Below, in pieces: positions 7,902-15,945 of a stretch of 64,000 nt of DNA; position 1 is the first letter of the stretch, and the number at the start of each line of letters is the position of its first letter. The DNA is taken from positions 124,001 through 188,000 of the forward strand of contig NZ_JALJEJ010000008.1 in assembly GCF_022953055.1 (NCBI RefSeq), in the 5' to 3' direction. A program made the translations under genes and the position numbers. The notes under the pieces are model-generated. The model saw only the letters and a program-made list of their open reading frames with translations, had not been told where the DNA came from and did not search any database. The DNA comes from Mucilaginibacter straminoryzae. GTDB taxonomy: Bacteria; Bacteroidota; Bacteroidia; Sphingobacteriales; Sphingobacteriaceae.

Positions 7902-7933
7902 ACAAATATAATTGATATATCAATTATATTTGT
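7902..7933. promoter_or_regulatory. Perfect 32-bp palindrome, candidate MarR operator
   Basis: Every base from 7902 to 7917 is the complement of its partner in 7918-7933; the core is AATTGATATATCAATT. It ends 11 bp before the marR ATG at 7945, where an autoregulated MarR protein would be expected to bind. A further half-like site (TATCAATT) follows at 7933-7940. Confidence 0.7.
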
Positions 7934-7944
7934 ATCAATTATTT

Positions 7945-8379
7945 ATGGAAAAGCTCGATGATATTTTATTTTACCAGTTAGACAAGGCCATCCGTACTTA
8001 CCGGCAGTTCGCGCAGCATCGCATCATGTCGGCAGGATTTGAACTAACCATAGACCAATGGCTGGTGCTTCAGGCCATCGTGGACGATCCCAACCGTAAT
8101 CAGCAAGAGGTTGCCGAGGCTGCCTTTAAAGATTTCGCATCTGTTACCCGCATTATCGAATTACTGGTAAAAAAAGGTTTTCTAAACAGATCCATTCATC
8201 CTGATGACCGGCGCAGGTTCCTGCTAACCCCTACCGAAAAAACAGACCGGGAGTTAGCGAACATACGTTCTATAACTATGCAAAACCGCAAGACCGCCTT
8301 AAAAGGTATTCCTGAGGCAGATTTCGACTGCTTGCATCAATGCCTTAACCAAATCATCAATAACTGTAAAAAATCATGA
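7945..8379 (+). CDS. MarR family transcriptional regulator
   Basis: A 144-residue MarR-type winged-helix regulator. The pattern ELTIDQWLVLQAIVDDPNRNQQEVAEAAFKD... followed by the wing DRRRFLLTPTEK (about residues 85-100) is typical, flanked by helices for dimerisation. I chose the ATG at 7945 over an upstream in-frame ATT inside the palindrome. It overlaps the S41 peptidase gene by 4 bp, so the two are translationally coupled, and the palindrome just upstream suggests that MarR controls both genes. The ligand is unknown. Confidence 0.88.
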   Translation: MEKLDDILFYQLDKAIRTYRQFAQHRIMSAGFELTIDQWLVLQAIVDDPNRNQQEVAEAAFKDFASVTRIIELLVKKGFLNRSIHPDDRRRFLLTPTEKTDRELANIRSITMQNRKTALKGIPEADFDCLHQCLNQIINNCKKS

Positions 8380-9350
8380 AATTTATTACCGTCGCGTTTA
8401 TTACTATTATCGCTTACACCACCGTTTCAGCGCAAAACTTACGGTTGACTAAAGCGGACAAAACGAAAATCATCAATAGAACGGTAAAGGAACTACAGGC
8501 TAATTACGTTAACCTTGATACCGCCAGAAAGATGAGCCAGTTCATTCGACAACAGTTTCATCACGGCATGTACGATACCATCTCTTCGCCCCGGATTTTT
8601 GCAGAACACCTGACCAGCGACCTGTTAGCTGTTTATCATGACGGCCACCTATCGATATCCTATGAGCCTGGCCTAACCGATCAGTCCGGCTCTGTCGATA
8701 CCGTAGCTGAAAGACAGCGTTTCCTCAATTTCCGTAAAAAACACAATTTCGGCTTTGATAAGGCGGAAATCTTACCCGGCAACATCGGCTACTTAAAGAT
8801 CAGCGGTTTCTTTCCGACCGATTTGGAAGGTAAAGCGATGGCACTTGCGGCCTTCAGATTCGTCAGCAATGCTAAGGCGCTGATCCTAGACCTCCGGGAA
8901 AATCGTGGTGGCGAACCGGCTATGGTAAGTTATGTCTGCGGTTTCTTTTTCCCCAGCCGCACACATTTGAACGACCTTTACACGCGGAGCAGCCACTCAC
9001 TGGAAACTTTTTGGGCCGACCCAAATACCGAGCTCACCGCATTGCAAAATATACCGATCTACATCTTGACCAGTAAAACCACTTTTTCTGCGGGTGAAGA
9101 ATTAACCTATGACCTGCAAACCCAAAAGCGGGCCATGGTGATCGGAGAAGCAACCGGAGGTGGTGCACATCCTGTCCAGCCTTTTCCATTAGTTAAAGGT
9201 TTTATCGCCAATATTCCCTATGCGCGGGCGATCAATCCGGTTACACAAACAAACTGGGAAGGCAAAGGCGTACAGCCAGACCTGGTCGTACCGGCAGACC
9301 AGGCCCTTTCTGCCGCAGTAAAACTAGCCGGAGAACAGACTAAACATTGA
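8376..9350 (+). CDS. Secreted S41 family peptidase (marR-coupled)
   Basis: A 324-residue exported S41-type protein. The signal peptide is MKFITVAFITIIAYTTVSA; the S41 domain shows ALILDLRENRGGEPAMV, the nucleophile region TSKTTFSAGEE and VIGEATGGGAHP. It resembles the tricorn/IRBP-like secreted members without a PDZ domain. The start overlaps the marR stop (ATGA). Its substrate is unknown; regulation by the upstream MarR protein is inferred from coupling and the operator. The gene ends just before a strong terminator. Confidence 0.87.
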   Translation: MKFITVAFITIIAYTTVSAQNLRLTKADKTKIINRTVKELQANYVNLDTARKMSQFIRQQFHHGMYDTISSPRIFAEHLTSDLLAVYHDGHLSISYEPGLTDQSGSVDTVAERQRFLNFRKKHNFGFDKAEILPGNIGYLKISGFFPTDLEGKAMALAAFRFVSNAKALILDLRENRGGEPAMVSYVCGFFFPSRTHLNDLYTRSSHSLETFWADPNTELTALQNIPIYILTSKTTFSAGEELTYDLQTQKRAMVIGEATGGGAHPVQPFPLVKGFIANIPYARAINPVTQTNWEGKGVQPDLVVPADQALSAAVKLAGEQTKH

Positions 9351-9351
9351 T

Positions 9352-9387
9352 CACCAAAAGCGCCAAGTTGCAGCTTTTGGTGGTTTT
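9352..9387 (+). terminator. Terminator after marR-S41 operon
   Basis: The stem CACCAAAAGC / GCTTTTGGTG (9352-9361 with 9373-9382) is followed by GTTTT. Confidence 0.75.
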
Positions 9388-9481
9388 ATAGACTTGTAAA
9401 ATCTTATACTTCCAACTTTTCTAAGGCTGCCCATCCAGATCAGGCTTAAACAATCGCACACTCGTAATTGTTCAGTGTTGT

Positions 9482-9892
9482 ATGAACGTTCAGCGAAAGC
9501 AATTGTTAAGTCCATTTTTCATTTTCGCACTCATCATACTTATCCCATCGCTAGTGCTCGGTATCCACAATGGTAAGAAATTATGGAATATTTACATCAG
9601 CAGTCCGGATCGTTACGAATTCACAAAAGCCAAACTCCTCAGAAATTACCATGGTAAATACAATAACCATGCTACCTATCAATTCAGGTACAAAGGAAAA
9701 ATTTTAGAGGGCAGCGCAGGTAGCATCTTATGGGGAGCTGTCGGGGAAGAGGTCACAATATATTTTGAAAAGAACAATATCGAAAACAACGGCATACTGA
9801 GTGGTTTATTCTTCCTTGCCGTCGGCCAATGGCTTATCTTTTTAGTGTTAGGGGCCTATATAGTTTTTAAACTTGTCCACTATCTACGATAA
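9482..9892 (+). CDS. DUF3592-like two-helix membrane protein
   Basis: A 136-residue protein with a hydrophobic segment near each end (about residues 10-28 and 106-130) and a central soluble domain (about 45-100) with the YQFRYKGKILEGSAG and VTIYFEKNN strands typical of DUF3592-like proteins. The function is unknown. The last 26 bp overlap the 3' end of the convergent winged-helix regulator gene. Confidence 0.6.
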   Translation: MNVQRKQLLSPFFIFALIILIPSLVLGIHNGKKLWNIYISSPDRYEFTKAKLLRNYHGKYNNHATYQFRYKGKILEGSAGSILWGAVGEEVTIYFEKNNIENNGILSGLFFLAVGQWLIFLVLGAYIVFKLVHYLR

Positions 9893-10769
9893 CAAGCTTA
9901 TACCCTTTGCCGCGTACAACAGCAATTTTTATGAGCGGGTCGCATTCCAGTTTCTTTCGAAGTTTTGAGATAAACATATCCAGGCTTCGCCCTACAATAA
10001 CGCCTTCATCTTCCCATATCTCTTTTTGCAACCGGGTTCTCTCAATGGTTTCATTAGGCGCCATCGCAAAAATCCTAAGTAACCGGGTTTCTGTCCCGGT
10101 AAGGTCTATGGTCTTTTCGTTAATGACAAGCTTTCGATTCTTTGGGTCGAACAGCGTCTCGCCTATCGTGAACACATCGGTATTCTGATCGTCAGGTAAG
10201 GATTTTCGCGGCTTTCGGGGACTCCAGAAAATAAAACCGAGAAAGGCTAGTAATGGCAAACTACCCAGAAGACAGCCGTTCTTTGCAGTAATAATTCCTG
10301 CCGGCTTAAATTCAATATTGATCACATAACTCGCTTTGGGTTGCCTTCTTCCGACACAGGCGATAATATCATCTTTTTTATTTGGAGATATCGCAAAGCC
10401 ATAGGCAATGCCAGACTTACCCCTATTCAGCACATTTACCACATAATCGCCCGCGAGTGGATCTTTCGCTAGCAAACGTCGGGTAGTATTTACCAGAGAA
10501 TCTGTTTGAAAGGTAAACGCATGCTCAAAACTGATCTGGTATACATTTTCAGTGATCTTTTCTACGGGAAGCACCCTCGATGTACTATCGCCCGATTGTA
10601 ACAGCAACTCATGCCCTATCCTCCGGAGCAAAATTTCCCTTCTGCTCATATCGAAATCGTCGCGGTTAGCCCGGCCAACAAATACGCAGATCGCCACAAT
10701 AAACAGCATCGGCAAAATCACAAAAAGGTATTTGCGTTTCCCGTCCAGAAAATTTATGCTATCTAACAT
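9867..10769 (-). CDS. Membrane-anchored winged-helix regulator (ToxR-like layout)
   Basis: A 300-residue one-component regulator in an unusual layout: transmembrane segment at about residues 14-31, a periplasmic domain to about 165, a second transmembrane segment at about 170-185, then a cytoplasmic OmpR/PhoB-type winged helix (about 205-297: LTGTETRLLRIFAMAPNETIERTRL, and VVRGKGYKL at the wing). There is no receiver domain. It probably senses something in the periplasm and binds DNA from the membrane. It is divergent from the BNR-repeat gene, whose promoter region carries three TTTACA motifs. Confidence 0.8.
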   Translation of the reverse strand: MLDSINFLDGKRKYLFVILPMLFIVAICVFVGRANRDDFDMSRREILLRRIGHELLLQSGDSTSRVLPVEKITENVYQISFEHAFTFQTDSLVNTTRRLLAKDPLAGDYVVNVLNRGKSGIAYGFAISPNKKDDIIACVGRRQPKASYVINIEFKPAGIITAKNGCLLGSLPLLAFLGFIFWSPRKPRKSLPDDQNTDVFTIGETLFDPKNRKLVINEKTIDLTGTETRLLRIFAMAPNETIERTRLQKEIWEDEGVIVGRSLDMFISKLRKKLECDPLIKIAVVRGKGYKLVIVDSGQV

Positions 10770-10784
10770 ACTGTCAACATCTTA

Positions 10785-10811
10785 TTTACAAAGTTTACAT
10801 TTTTATTTACA
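10785..10811. promoter_or_regulatory. Triple TTTACA motif, candidate binding site
   Basis: TTTACA occurs at 10785-10790, 10794-10799 and 10806-10811, and the longer TTATTTACAA repeats at 10782 and 10803 are exactly 21 bp (two helical turns) apart. OmpR-type winged helices bind direct repeats about one turn apart. The site lies 13 bp upstream of the winged-helix gene. Confidence 0.45.
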
Positions 10812-10871
10812 ATCCAGGTTCTTCAGGCTCAAATATGTCAAAGTAATTTCGCTGCATCAAACTGATAGATT

Positions 10872-11981
10872 ATGAAAAATGCAAAAATGAAAAAGTTATT
10901 TGTGCTTGCTCCGGCAGTCATCCTGGTATTACTCCTACTGAATTCTTTTATGGTAAAAGAAAAAGAGACTAAAATAACCAGTGATGATAAATCAGGCCCT
11001 TTGAACATTGTTTTCAGATCTGCGGATGGCGGGCAAACGTGGCAAAACATCAGCAAAGGACTGCCTGAGCACTTGCAGAAAGAAGGTATTAGCAACCATA
11101 ACGTATTTGCAAATGAGCGTGGGCTTTATTTACGCGCTGGTAATGGCTTTTATCATAGTGAACCCTATTCTGCCACTACTTTCTGGGAAAAAGAAACATT
11201 CCCGGGTAACCAGCGGGAAATAGCCCCCGGAAATAATGGAATATTTGCCTATAACTTCAGGGGACAATTCTTACAAAAAACAAACGGCTCGAGTGACTGG
11301 TCGCCCAGGTACACAAATTTTCAAAAGCAAGCCATACAGCTTAACAAAACGGCTGATTGGATGTCCAAAAACTATAACGAGAAACAGGTAAGCAGCGTTT
11401 TTGAAACTACCGGGGGCACGGTTTTCATTGGTTCCAACAACGCCCTTTACCGATCTGCTAACCATGGAAAAACCTGGCAATATGTGCATGTAAGTGGCTG
11501 GATACTAAAAATGGCAGAGGCTAATGGGGTGCTCATGGCGGCCAGCACGCAGGGAATTTTAAGATCGACTGATAATGGCCAAACCTGGGCAAGTGTGATT
11601 GGCGAAAGTGGTGCCGGCGTTACTGTTGAACGTATTGATGGCGGGTTTGCGGCTATTGCCTATAACACGATTACCCATACTAACACGATATATATCTCGC
11701 AGGATAGTGGCAAAACCTGGAGCGATGCAGGAGAAGGACTTCAATTTTCTACGGGTAGTCCGTTGCTCAAACAACTATTCGATCCACAGCCTTCGTTGTA
11801 TATTTCATCAATTGAACAAGTGGGTAAATATTTAATGTGCGGTAGCTCGGCGGGTATATTCCGGTCAGTAGATATGGGTAAAACATGGGAGAAGCTGCCA
11901 CTTTCTTCTATAGAAAACAAAGGTTTCAGTTTATATGCTGCAGGCAATGTAATCTATGCCATCTCCAATAAGGGATGTTAA
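10872..11981 (+). CDS. Exported BNR/Asp-box repeat protein
   Basis: A 369-residue protein with an N-terminal hydrophobic segment (about residues 10-27) and at least five Asp-box motifs of the S-x-D-x-G-x-T-W type: SADGGQTWQ, SANHGKTWQ, STDNGQTW, SQDSGKTW and SVDMGKTWE. Such repeats form beta-propellers as in sialidases and VPS10/photosystem assembly-like proteins, but catalytic sialidase residues are not apparent, so an enzyme activity should not be assumed. Divergent from the membrane-anchored regulator, which may control it. Confidence 0.8.
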   Translation: MKNAKMKKLFVLAPAVILVLLLLNSFMVKEKETKITSDDKSGPLNIVFRSADGGQTWQNISKGLPEHLQKEGISNHNVFANERGLYLRAGNGFYHSEPYSATTFWEKETFPGNQREIAPGNNGIFAYNFRGQFLQKTNGSSDWSPRYTNFQKQAIQLNKTADWMSKNYNEKQVSSVFETTGGTVFIGSNNALYRSANHGKTWQYVHVSGWILKMAEANGVLMAASTQGILRSTDNGQTWASVIGESGAGVTVERIDGGFAAIAYNTITHTNTIYISQDSGKTWSDAGEGLQFSTGSPLLKQLFDPQPSLYISSIEQVGKYLMCGSSAGIFRSVDMGKTWEKLPLSSIENKGFSLYAAGNVIYAISNKGC

Positions 11982-12016
11982 TTTAGCATATCAATGATGT
12001 TTAACATTATTCGGAT

Positions 12017-12044
12017 CTATCTCCCCGATAACCCCGGGGGATAG
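12017..12044. terminator. GC-rich hairpin between convergent genes
   Basis: CTATCTCCCC pairs with GGGGGATAG around a 9-nt loop (one bulged T). It lies between the BNR gene and the serine hydrolase gene. There is no long T tract, so the terminator role is uncertain. Confidence 0.4.
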
Positions 12045-12086
12045 AAACCTCATCGCAAATAAATTGGCGTTGTTAGTAGCCTCTTT

Positions 12087-13604
12087 TTAATGGCTCTCTA
12101 TCAGCTTTTCCAGAATTTTCTTCCCCGGCAGGTTACCTGGAAACATTTCTACAGACTTACGGTACATATCCATCGCTTCCTGCTTTTTTCCCGCTTGAAG
12201 TAATGCTTTACCGTAACTATCATAAGTATTCCAGCTTTGCGGATATAACAAAGTGCAATTTTTTAAGGCCTCCCGTGCGGCAGCTTCGTGGTGATCTTCC
12301 AATAATTCAAGGCCGAGTTCATTCAGCTCACGCTCATCCATAAAGTAATGCAGCGTATCAGATTTCAGGCGATTGAATAAAACTGCGGCGGCGTCCGGGC
12401 CGCTTTCCAATAGTTTCTTTATATATGGTTTAAACAATGATCGTTTAGGCTCCGGTTCTTTTTTAAAAATTTCCTGTCCATAGACTAAATTCAATACCTC
12501 CTTGCAAGCCAGGCCGAAACCAGTGCTTTCTGCGTTATCCAGCAAAATCACGGTACGCTGATGCGTGCTATCATGCCAGAAAAAAGTAAAGAATCCGGGC
12601 TCGCGACCGGTATGCATCACTATTTTACCTAAACTACTCAATTCGGGCAGAAACCATCCGAGCCCGTATGATGCGGACCCAAATTCTCCATCAGGCATGG
12701 CTTTCGAACCGTCATTAAAACGAAACGGAGTAAACATGGTATCTAACATGCGCCTGTTAAGTAATTTGTTTGCATCAAGGGCAGCGGCAAACTTCATCAG
12801 ATCACCGGTAGTACTTACAATATTGGTCGGGCCATAAAGCAAGCGAAGGTTATAGCTCCAACGCCTCACCTTTTTACTTGAACTAATTGGTTCCAGGTCG
12901 TCCATATAATGATGACGGATAATATAACCAGTCACCTGATCCGCATCGACGGGTTTGCTTCCGAGCAGATAACTACTTTTCATACCAGCAGGCAGAAAAA
13001 TATGCCGATGTAAATAGTCTGCGAAAGACTGTCCGCTTACTTTTTCTACCAGCAGTGCAAGAATAGCAAAGCCCAGGTTATTATAGCGCCACTGGCCGCC
13101 TGGTGCAAAAGCTAACGGTTTAGCTGACCGTTTTAATGCCGGAATAATGGAATCGTTTGTTGCCATATAATTGCTGTCGGCGTCAATCAGTGGAAAGAAG
13201 AGTTCTTCTTTATCCGGCAACCCCGAAGTATGGCTGAGCAAGTGGCGTACAGTAATGTTTTTATAAGGAAAGTCAGGGAAGTACTTCGTCAATGGATCGT
13301 CCGGATGAACCTTCCCCTGCTGTACCAGTTGCAGTACGGCTGTAGCCGTAAATGTTTTAGATACAGAACCAATTTGAAAGGCCGAGTTAACCGTGTTTCT
13401 TTTTGGGGTGTTCAGTTGTGAGAAACCCACGGAACGGCTATAAACTACTTTATTCTTTTCTGCTACCAGGACATTGCCGTTGAATTTACGGGCAGTATCC
13501 AGCGTGTTGAATAAGCTATCCAGCTTTTGATGTTTTTGTGCAAAGATTGGGGAGGTTATACAGATCATCCATAAAAGGATGAAATAAAGCTTCGGTTGTT
13601 CCAT
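12087..13604 (-). CDS. Serine hydrolase (class C beta-lactamase fold) with C-terminal TPR
   Basis: A 505-residue exported protein with signal peptide ending near SPIFAQ. The beta-lactamase/D-alanyl-D-alanine carboxypeptidase-like domain covers about residues 30-370 with nucleophile motif SVSK, the YNN motif (WRYNNLGFAIL) and HTG (HTGREPGF) in place of KTG. The last 100 residues look like tetratricopeptide helices (SWNTYDSYGKALLQAGKKQEAMDMYRKSVEMFP). These Bacteroidota enzymes are esterase- or peptidase-like and should not be taken as resistance enzymes. The ATG at 13604 is preferred over an upstream GTG because the signal peptide starts there. Confidence 0.85.
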   Translation of the reverse strand: MEQPKLYFILLWMICITSPIFAQKHQKLDSLFNTLDTARKFNGNVLVAEKNKVVYSRSVGFSQLNTPKRNTVNSAFQIGSVSKTFTATAVLQLVQQGKVHPDDPLTKYFPDFPYKNITVRHLLSHTSGLPDKEELFFPLIDADSNYMATNDSIIPALKRSAKPLAFAPGGQWRYNNLGFAILALLVEKVSGQSFADYLHRHIFLPAGMKSSYLLGSKPVDADQVTGYIIRHHYMDDLEPISSSKKVRRWSYNLRLLYGPTNIVSTTGDLMKFAAALDANKLLNRRMLDTMFTPFRFNDGSKAMPDGEFGSASYGLGWFLPELSSLGKIVMHTGREPGFFTFFWHDSTHQRTVILLDNAESTGFGLACKEVLNLVYGQEIFKKEPEPKRSLFKPYIKKLLESGPDAAAVLFNRLKSDTLHYFMDERELNELGLELLEDHHEAAAREALKNCTLLYPQSWNTYDSYGKALLQAGKKQEAMDMYRKSVEMFPGNLPGKKILEKLIESH

Positions 13605-13804
13605 GTATTTACGCTGATTGTTTTTTATCACAATCAGAGTACCATAAGAAAAAAACCTTCAAATCGGCGCAGAATGGCTATATCTTCTAATGGACAGCCC
13701 CAAAGGTGTTCAAATTCGGACACTAAAGCGTTCGTAAATGCACCTTCGGTTTATGAAAATGCACGTCGTATGTTCGGGCTATTGGAATATGAATAACTGG
13801 TTTT

Positions 13805-14392
13805 TTAAGAACTTCTTCTGCTGATCTCCTGAATGATCTGATCAAGTTCAGTCGTACTCTGATGGAGCATTTTTATTAAAGCAGGGTATTCATCCGGGTT
13901 ATCTACCAGTTCGAACAACTTGCTTATTCCGATGATATTGGCTAAAGGTTTTCTAACGGCATGTGATTGCAGGAAACCGATTTCATCTAATTGGTTTTCT
14001 GCGTGGTCTAACTTATTCTGGGTGTTTACAAAATCAGAAATATTGTAACCGATGCAATAAACACAATCAGGCACACCATTACTGTCTGTGATGCATTGCA
14101 TTTCCCACTGTGTGGTAACGAAGCCGCCTAAGCCATCGTGCTTTCTCAAAGTCACTGGGAATAATGTTCCGGGTGTTTCAATGCACTTCGTGCCGACTTC
14201 GCTGCAAAGGGCAATATCATCGGGGTGTAACGTTACCGAAAAGAGTTTCCCGGTAAGTGTACCCATACCCAAGCTAAAATTACTATCGTAACTGGGACTA
14301 ACGTACTTGTAGCGGCTGTCCATCCCGATCATAATCGTATAGAAAAATGAGGACGATCTTAAAAAATTATTAATTTTCTTATAAGTAAACAT
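13805..14392 (-). CDS. PAS protein with HisKA-like helix but no ATPase domain
   Basis: About 195 residues from the ATG at 14392 (an open frame continues upstream to 14494 but looks non-coding). A PAS fold covers roughly residues 10-130 (MDSRYKYVSPSYDSNF ... CVYCIGYNISDF), followed by a coiled linker and the H-box-like SHAVRKPLANIIGI that marks histidine kinase dimerisation domains. The protein ends there: no HATPase_c N, G1 or G2 boxes follow before the stop. It may be a phosphoacceptor partner, a decayed kinase or a sensor acting through dimerisation. Confidence 0.65.
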   Translation of the reverse strand: MFTYKKINNFLRSSSFFYTIMIGMDSRYKYVSPSYDSNFSLGMGTLTGKLFSVTLHPDDIALCSEVGTKCIETPGTLFPVTLRKHDGLGGFVTTQWEMQCITDSNGVPDCVYCIGYNISDFVNTQNKLDHAENQLDEIGFLQSHAVRKPLANIIGISKLFELVDNPDEYPALIKMLHQSTTELDQIIQEISRRSS

Positions 14393-14452
14393 TTGGTAAA
14401 GATAATGCTGTATGCAACTACAAGCATTCCTAATTGAAGTAATTGCTAAACA

Positions 14453-14498
14453 TATCTTGTTTAAGGACAAACGTGCCGGTTTACCCTTAAACAAGATA
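14453..14498. repeat. Perfect 14-bp inverted repeat
   Basis: TATCTTGTTTAAGG (14453-14466) and CCTTAAACAAGATA (14485-14498) form a perfect stem around an 18-nt loop that itself holds a short AAAC/GTTT pairing. It lies just after the porin gene and before the PAS gene (both minus strand). There is no T tract on either side. Confidence 0.6.
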
Positions 14499-14519
14499 GG
14501 AATTTACCTACAATTACCG

Positions 14520-15836
14520 TTAAAACGCTACGTGTGCACGTATGCCAAACACATTTACCGGGCCGCGATCTGCATTATATGCCGGGTGCAAAATGAATTG
14601 GTAATCCGGCGATAGCCAGAACATTTTTTGATAGGCGTTTACCTTGTAATAGATTTCGGCGATCATTTCTGGCGAGTAATTCAGCTTACCATCACCGATA
14701 ATGAAACCGTATCCGCCGTTCGCCAGGTAATCCCTATGGGCGCTGGAGAGCCCGTTCCCAACAAATGCAATGGCCACCTCATCGTCTTTGCGGCCCCATG
14801 AAGCGCCTTTGAGCAGCGCACCGAAACTTACGGAACGATCAATCTCTGTAAAATACCAGGTTTCGGTATGTCCGTCGTTCCAGCTTGCTTTAGCGAAAAC
14901 GCCAAAATTATTGTTAAGATATTGATCGGCGCTGATTCCCCATCCGTATTTATGACGGCCATATCGTTGGGTTGAATCCACCACCGGGGAAACAGGATTT
15001 TGTTCAATAGCTGTACGATAATTACCCATTTTGCCATTATTCATAAAAGCGAGAATGCGAAACGTACCAGGCTGTCCGGAGAAGGTATACCGCTTTTCAA
15101 ATTCTGCGGTCTGCGTATTGGCTTTAGCTATTTTCGCATCCCAGGTAGATGAATTTGCCTGGGTAACGCTCATGGTTATGGCAAAACGCAAAGTCCAGGT
15201 AGGTTGCCCAAGTTCTGCGACAGAACCTAACACATACCCGCGGGTATTGGCTGGATAGTCCCAAGCACCGTTATCCATCAATGACCAGTTCATGAACTGG
15301 CTGCGGGGATCATGGCTGAAATTATTTCCATCAAAAAAATCGGCCATGCCAAATTTACCTGCGGTGATAGAGAAGTATCGCTTACTCCTTATTTCTGCAA
15401 GTTGGTTTATATCGTCAGCCACGGTATCCTTATCCTTCCCCCATTGAAAAAGTTGCTTTAAATAAAGCCGGGCGATATAAATAGACGGGGCTACCGTATT
15501 AACCCGGAAAGTTTCGCCGTTGGGGAAGCCTGCAATACCCGTTGTTTTGCTTAAGCCGGATCCGCCGGATAATTCCGGGTTAAATACAGCCGTTGCGCCT
15601 TTCCATAAATGTGCAGCCCCAAACAAGGTTGACGTAATGGAGGTTTGCGTTTCTTCTTTTGCTGACAGGCTATTATTGCCTGAATAAGGTGCATGAATAG
15701 CCGGCTTGTATTGTGTAATCACCGTTTGCTGAAAATGAAAACTGAATGTTTTTTGTTTCAGGCTGTCTTGTGCTAGGATATCTTCGCTCAGGAGCAGGCA
15801 AAAGAATATCAGGATGAAAAATATATATTTTTTCAC
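14520..15836 (-). CDS. Outer-membrane carbohydrate-selective porin (OprB-like)
   Basis: A 438-residue exported protein with a signal peptide ending at about residue 23 (EDILAQ). It is rich in alternating aromatic beta strands and ends in phenylalanine (RAHVAF), as outer-membrane barrels do. The SITAGKFGMADFFDGNNFSHDPRSQFMNW stretch is characteristic of OprB-like carbohydrate porins. It is 109 bp downstream of mgtA on the same strand, so it may be part of the same transcript. The substrate is unknown. Confidence 0.75.
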   Translation of the reverse strand: MKKYIFFILIFFCLLLSEDILAQDSLKQKTFSFHFQQTVITQYKPAIHAPYSGNNSLSAKEETQTSITSTLFGAAHLWKGATAVFNPELSGGSGLSKTTGIAGFPNGETFRVNTVAPSIYIARLYLKQLFQWGKDKDTVADDINQLAEIRSKRYFSITAGKFGMADFFDGNNFSHDPRSQFMNWSLMDNGAWDYPANTRGYVLGSVAELGQPTWTLRFAITMSVTQANSSTWDAKIAKANTQTAEFEKRYTFSGQPGTFRILAFMNNGKMGNYRTAIEQNPVSPVVDSTQRYGRHKYGWGISADQYLNNNFGVFAKASWNDGHTETWYFTEIDRSVSFGALLKGASWGRKDDEVAIAFVGNGLSSAHRDYLANGGYGFIIGDGKLNYSPEMIAEIYYKVNAYQKMFWLSPDYQFILHPAYNADRGPVNVFGIRAHVAF

Positions 15837-15945
15837 GATTGTAGTTTTTGATTGTTTTTAGAATTGTTTGAATTCAGCAGCTATCGATGATAGCCGCTGA
15901 AGCATCAGTGTTTTTGGATAATCCCCAACATCCGACGACCTATGG

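Noticed and set aside
9352..9387. A fourth GIY-YIG/tRNA-Leu scar
   Set aside because: Only the terminator-like piece resembles the element, and the sequence is fully explained as the terminator of the S41 gene; no GIY-YIG sequence follows.
10872..11981. Sialidase
   Set aside because: Asp-box repeats alone do not show sialidase activity and the catalytic arginine triad and tyrosine are not apparent.
12087..13604. Antibiotic-resistance beta-lactamase
   Set aside because: The fold and SxxK/YxN/HTG motifs are shared by many esterase- and peptidase-like proteins of this phylum; the TPR tail and sequence do not match resistance enzymes.
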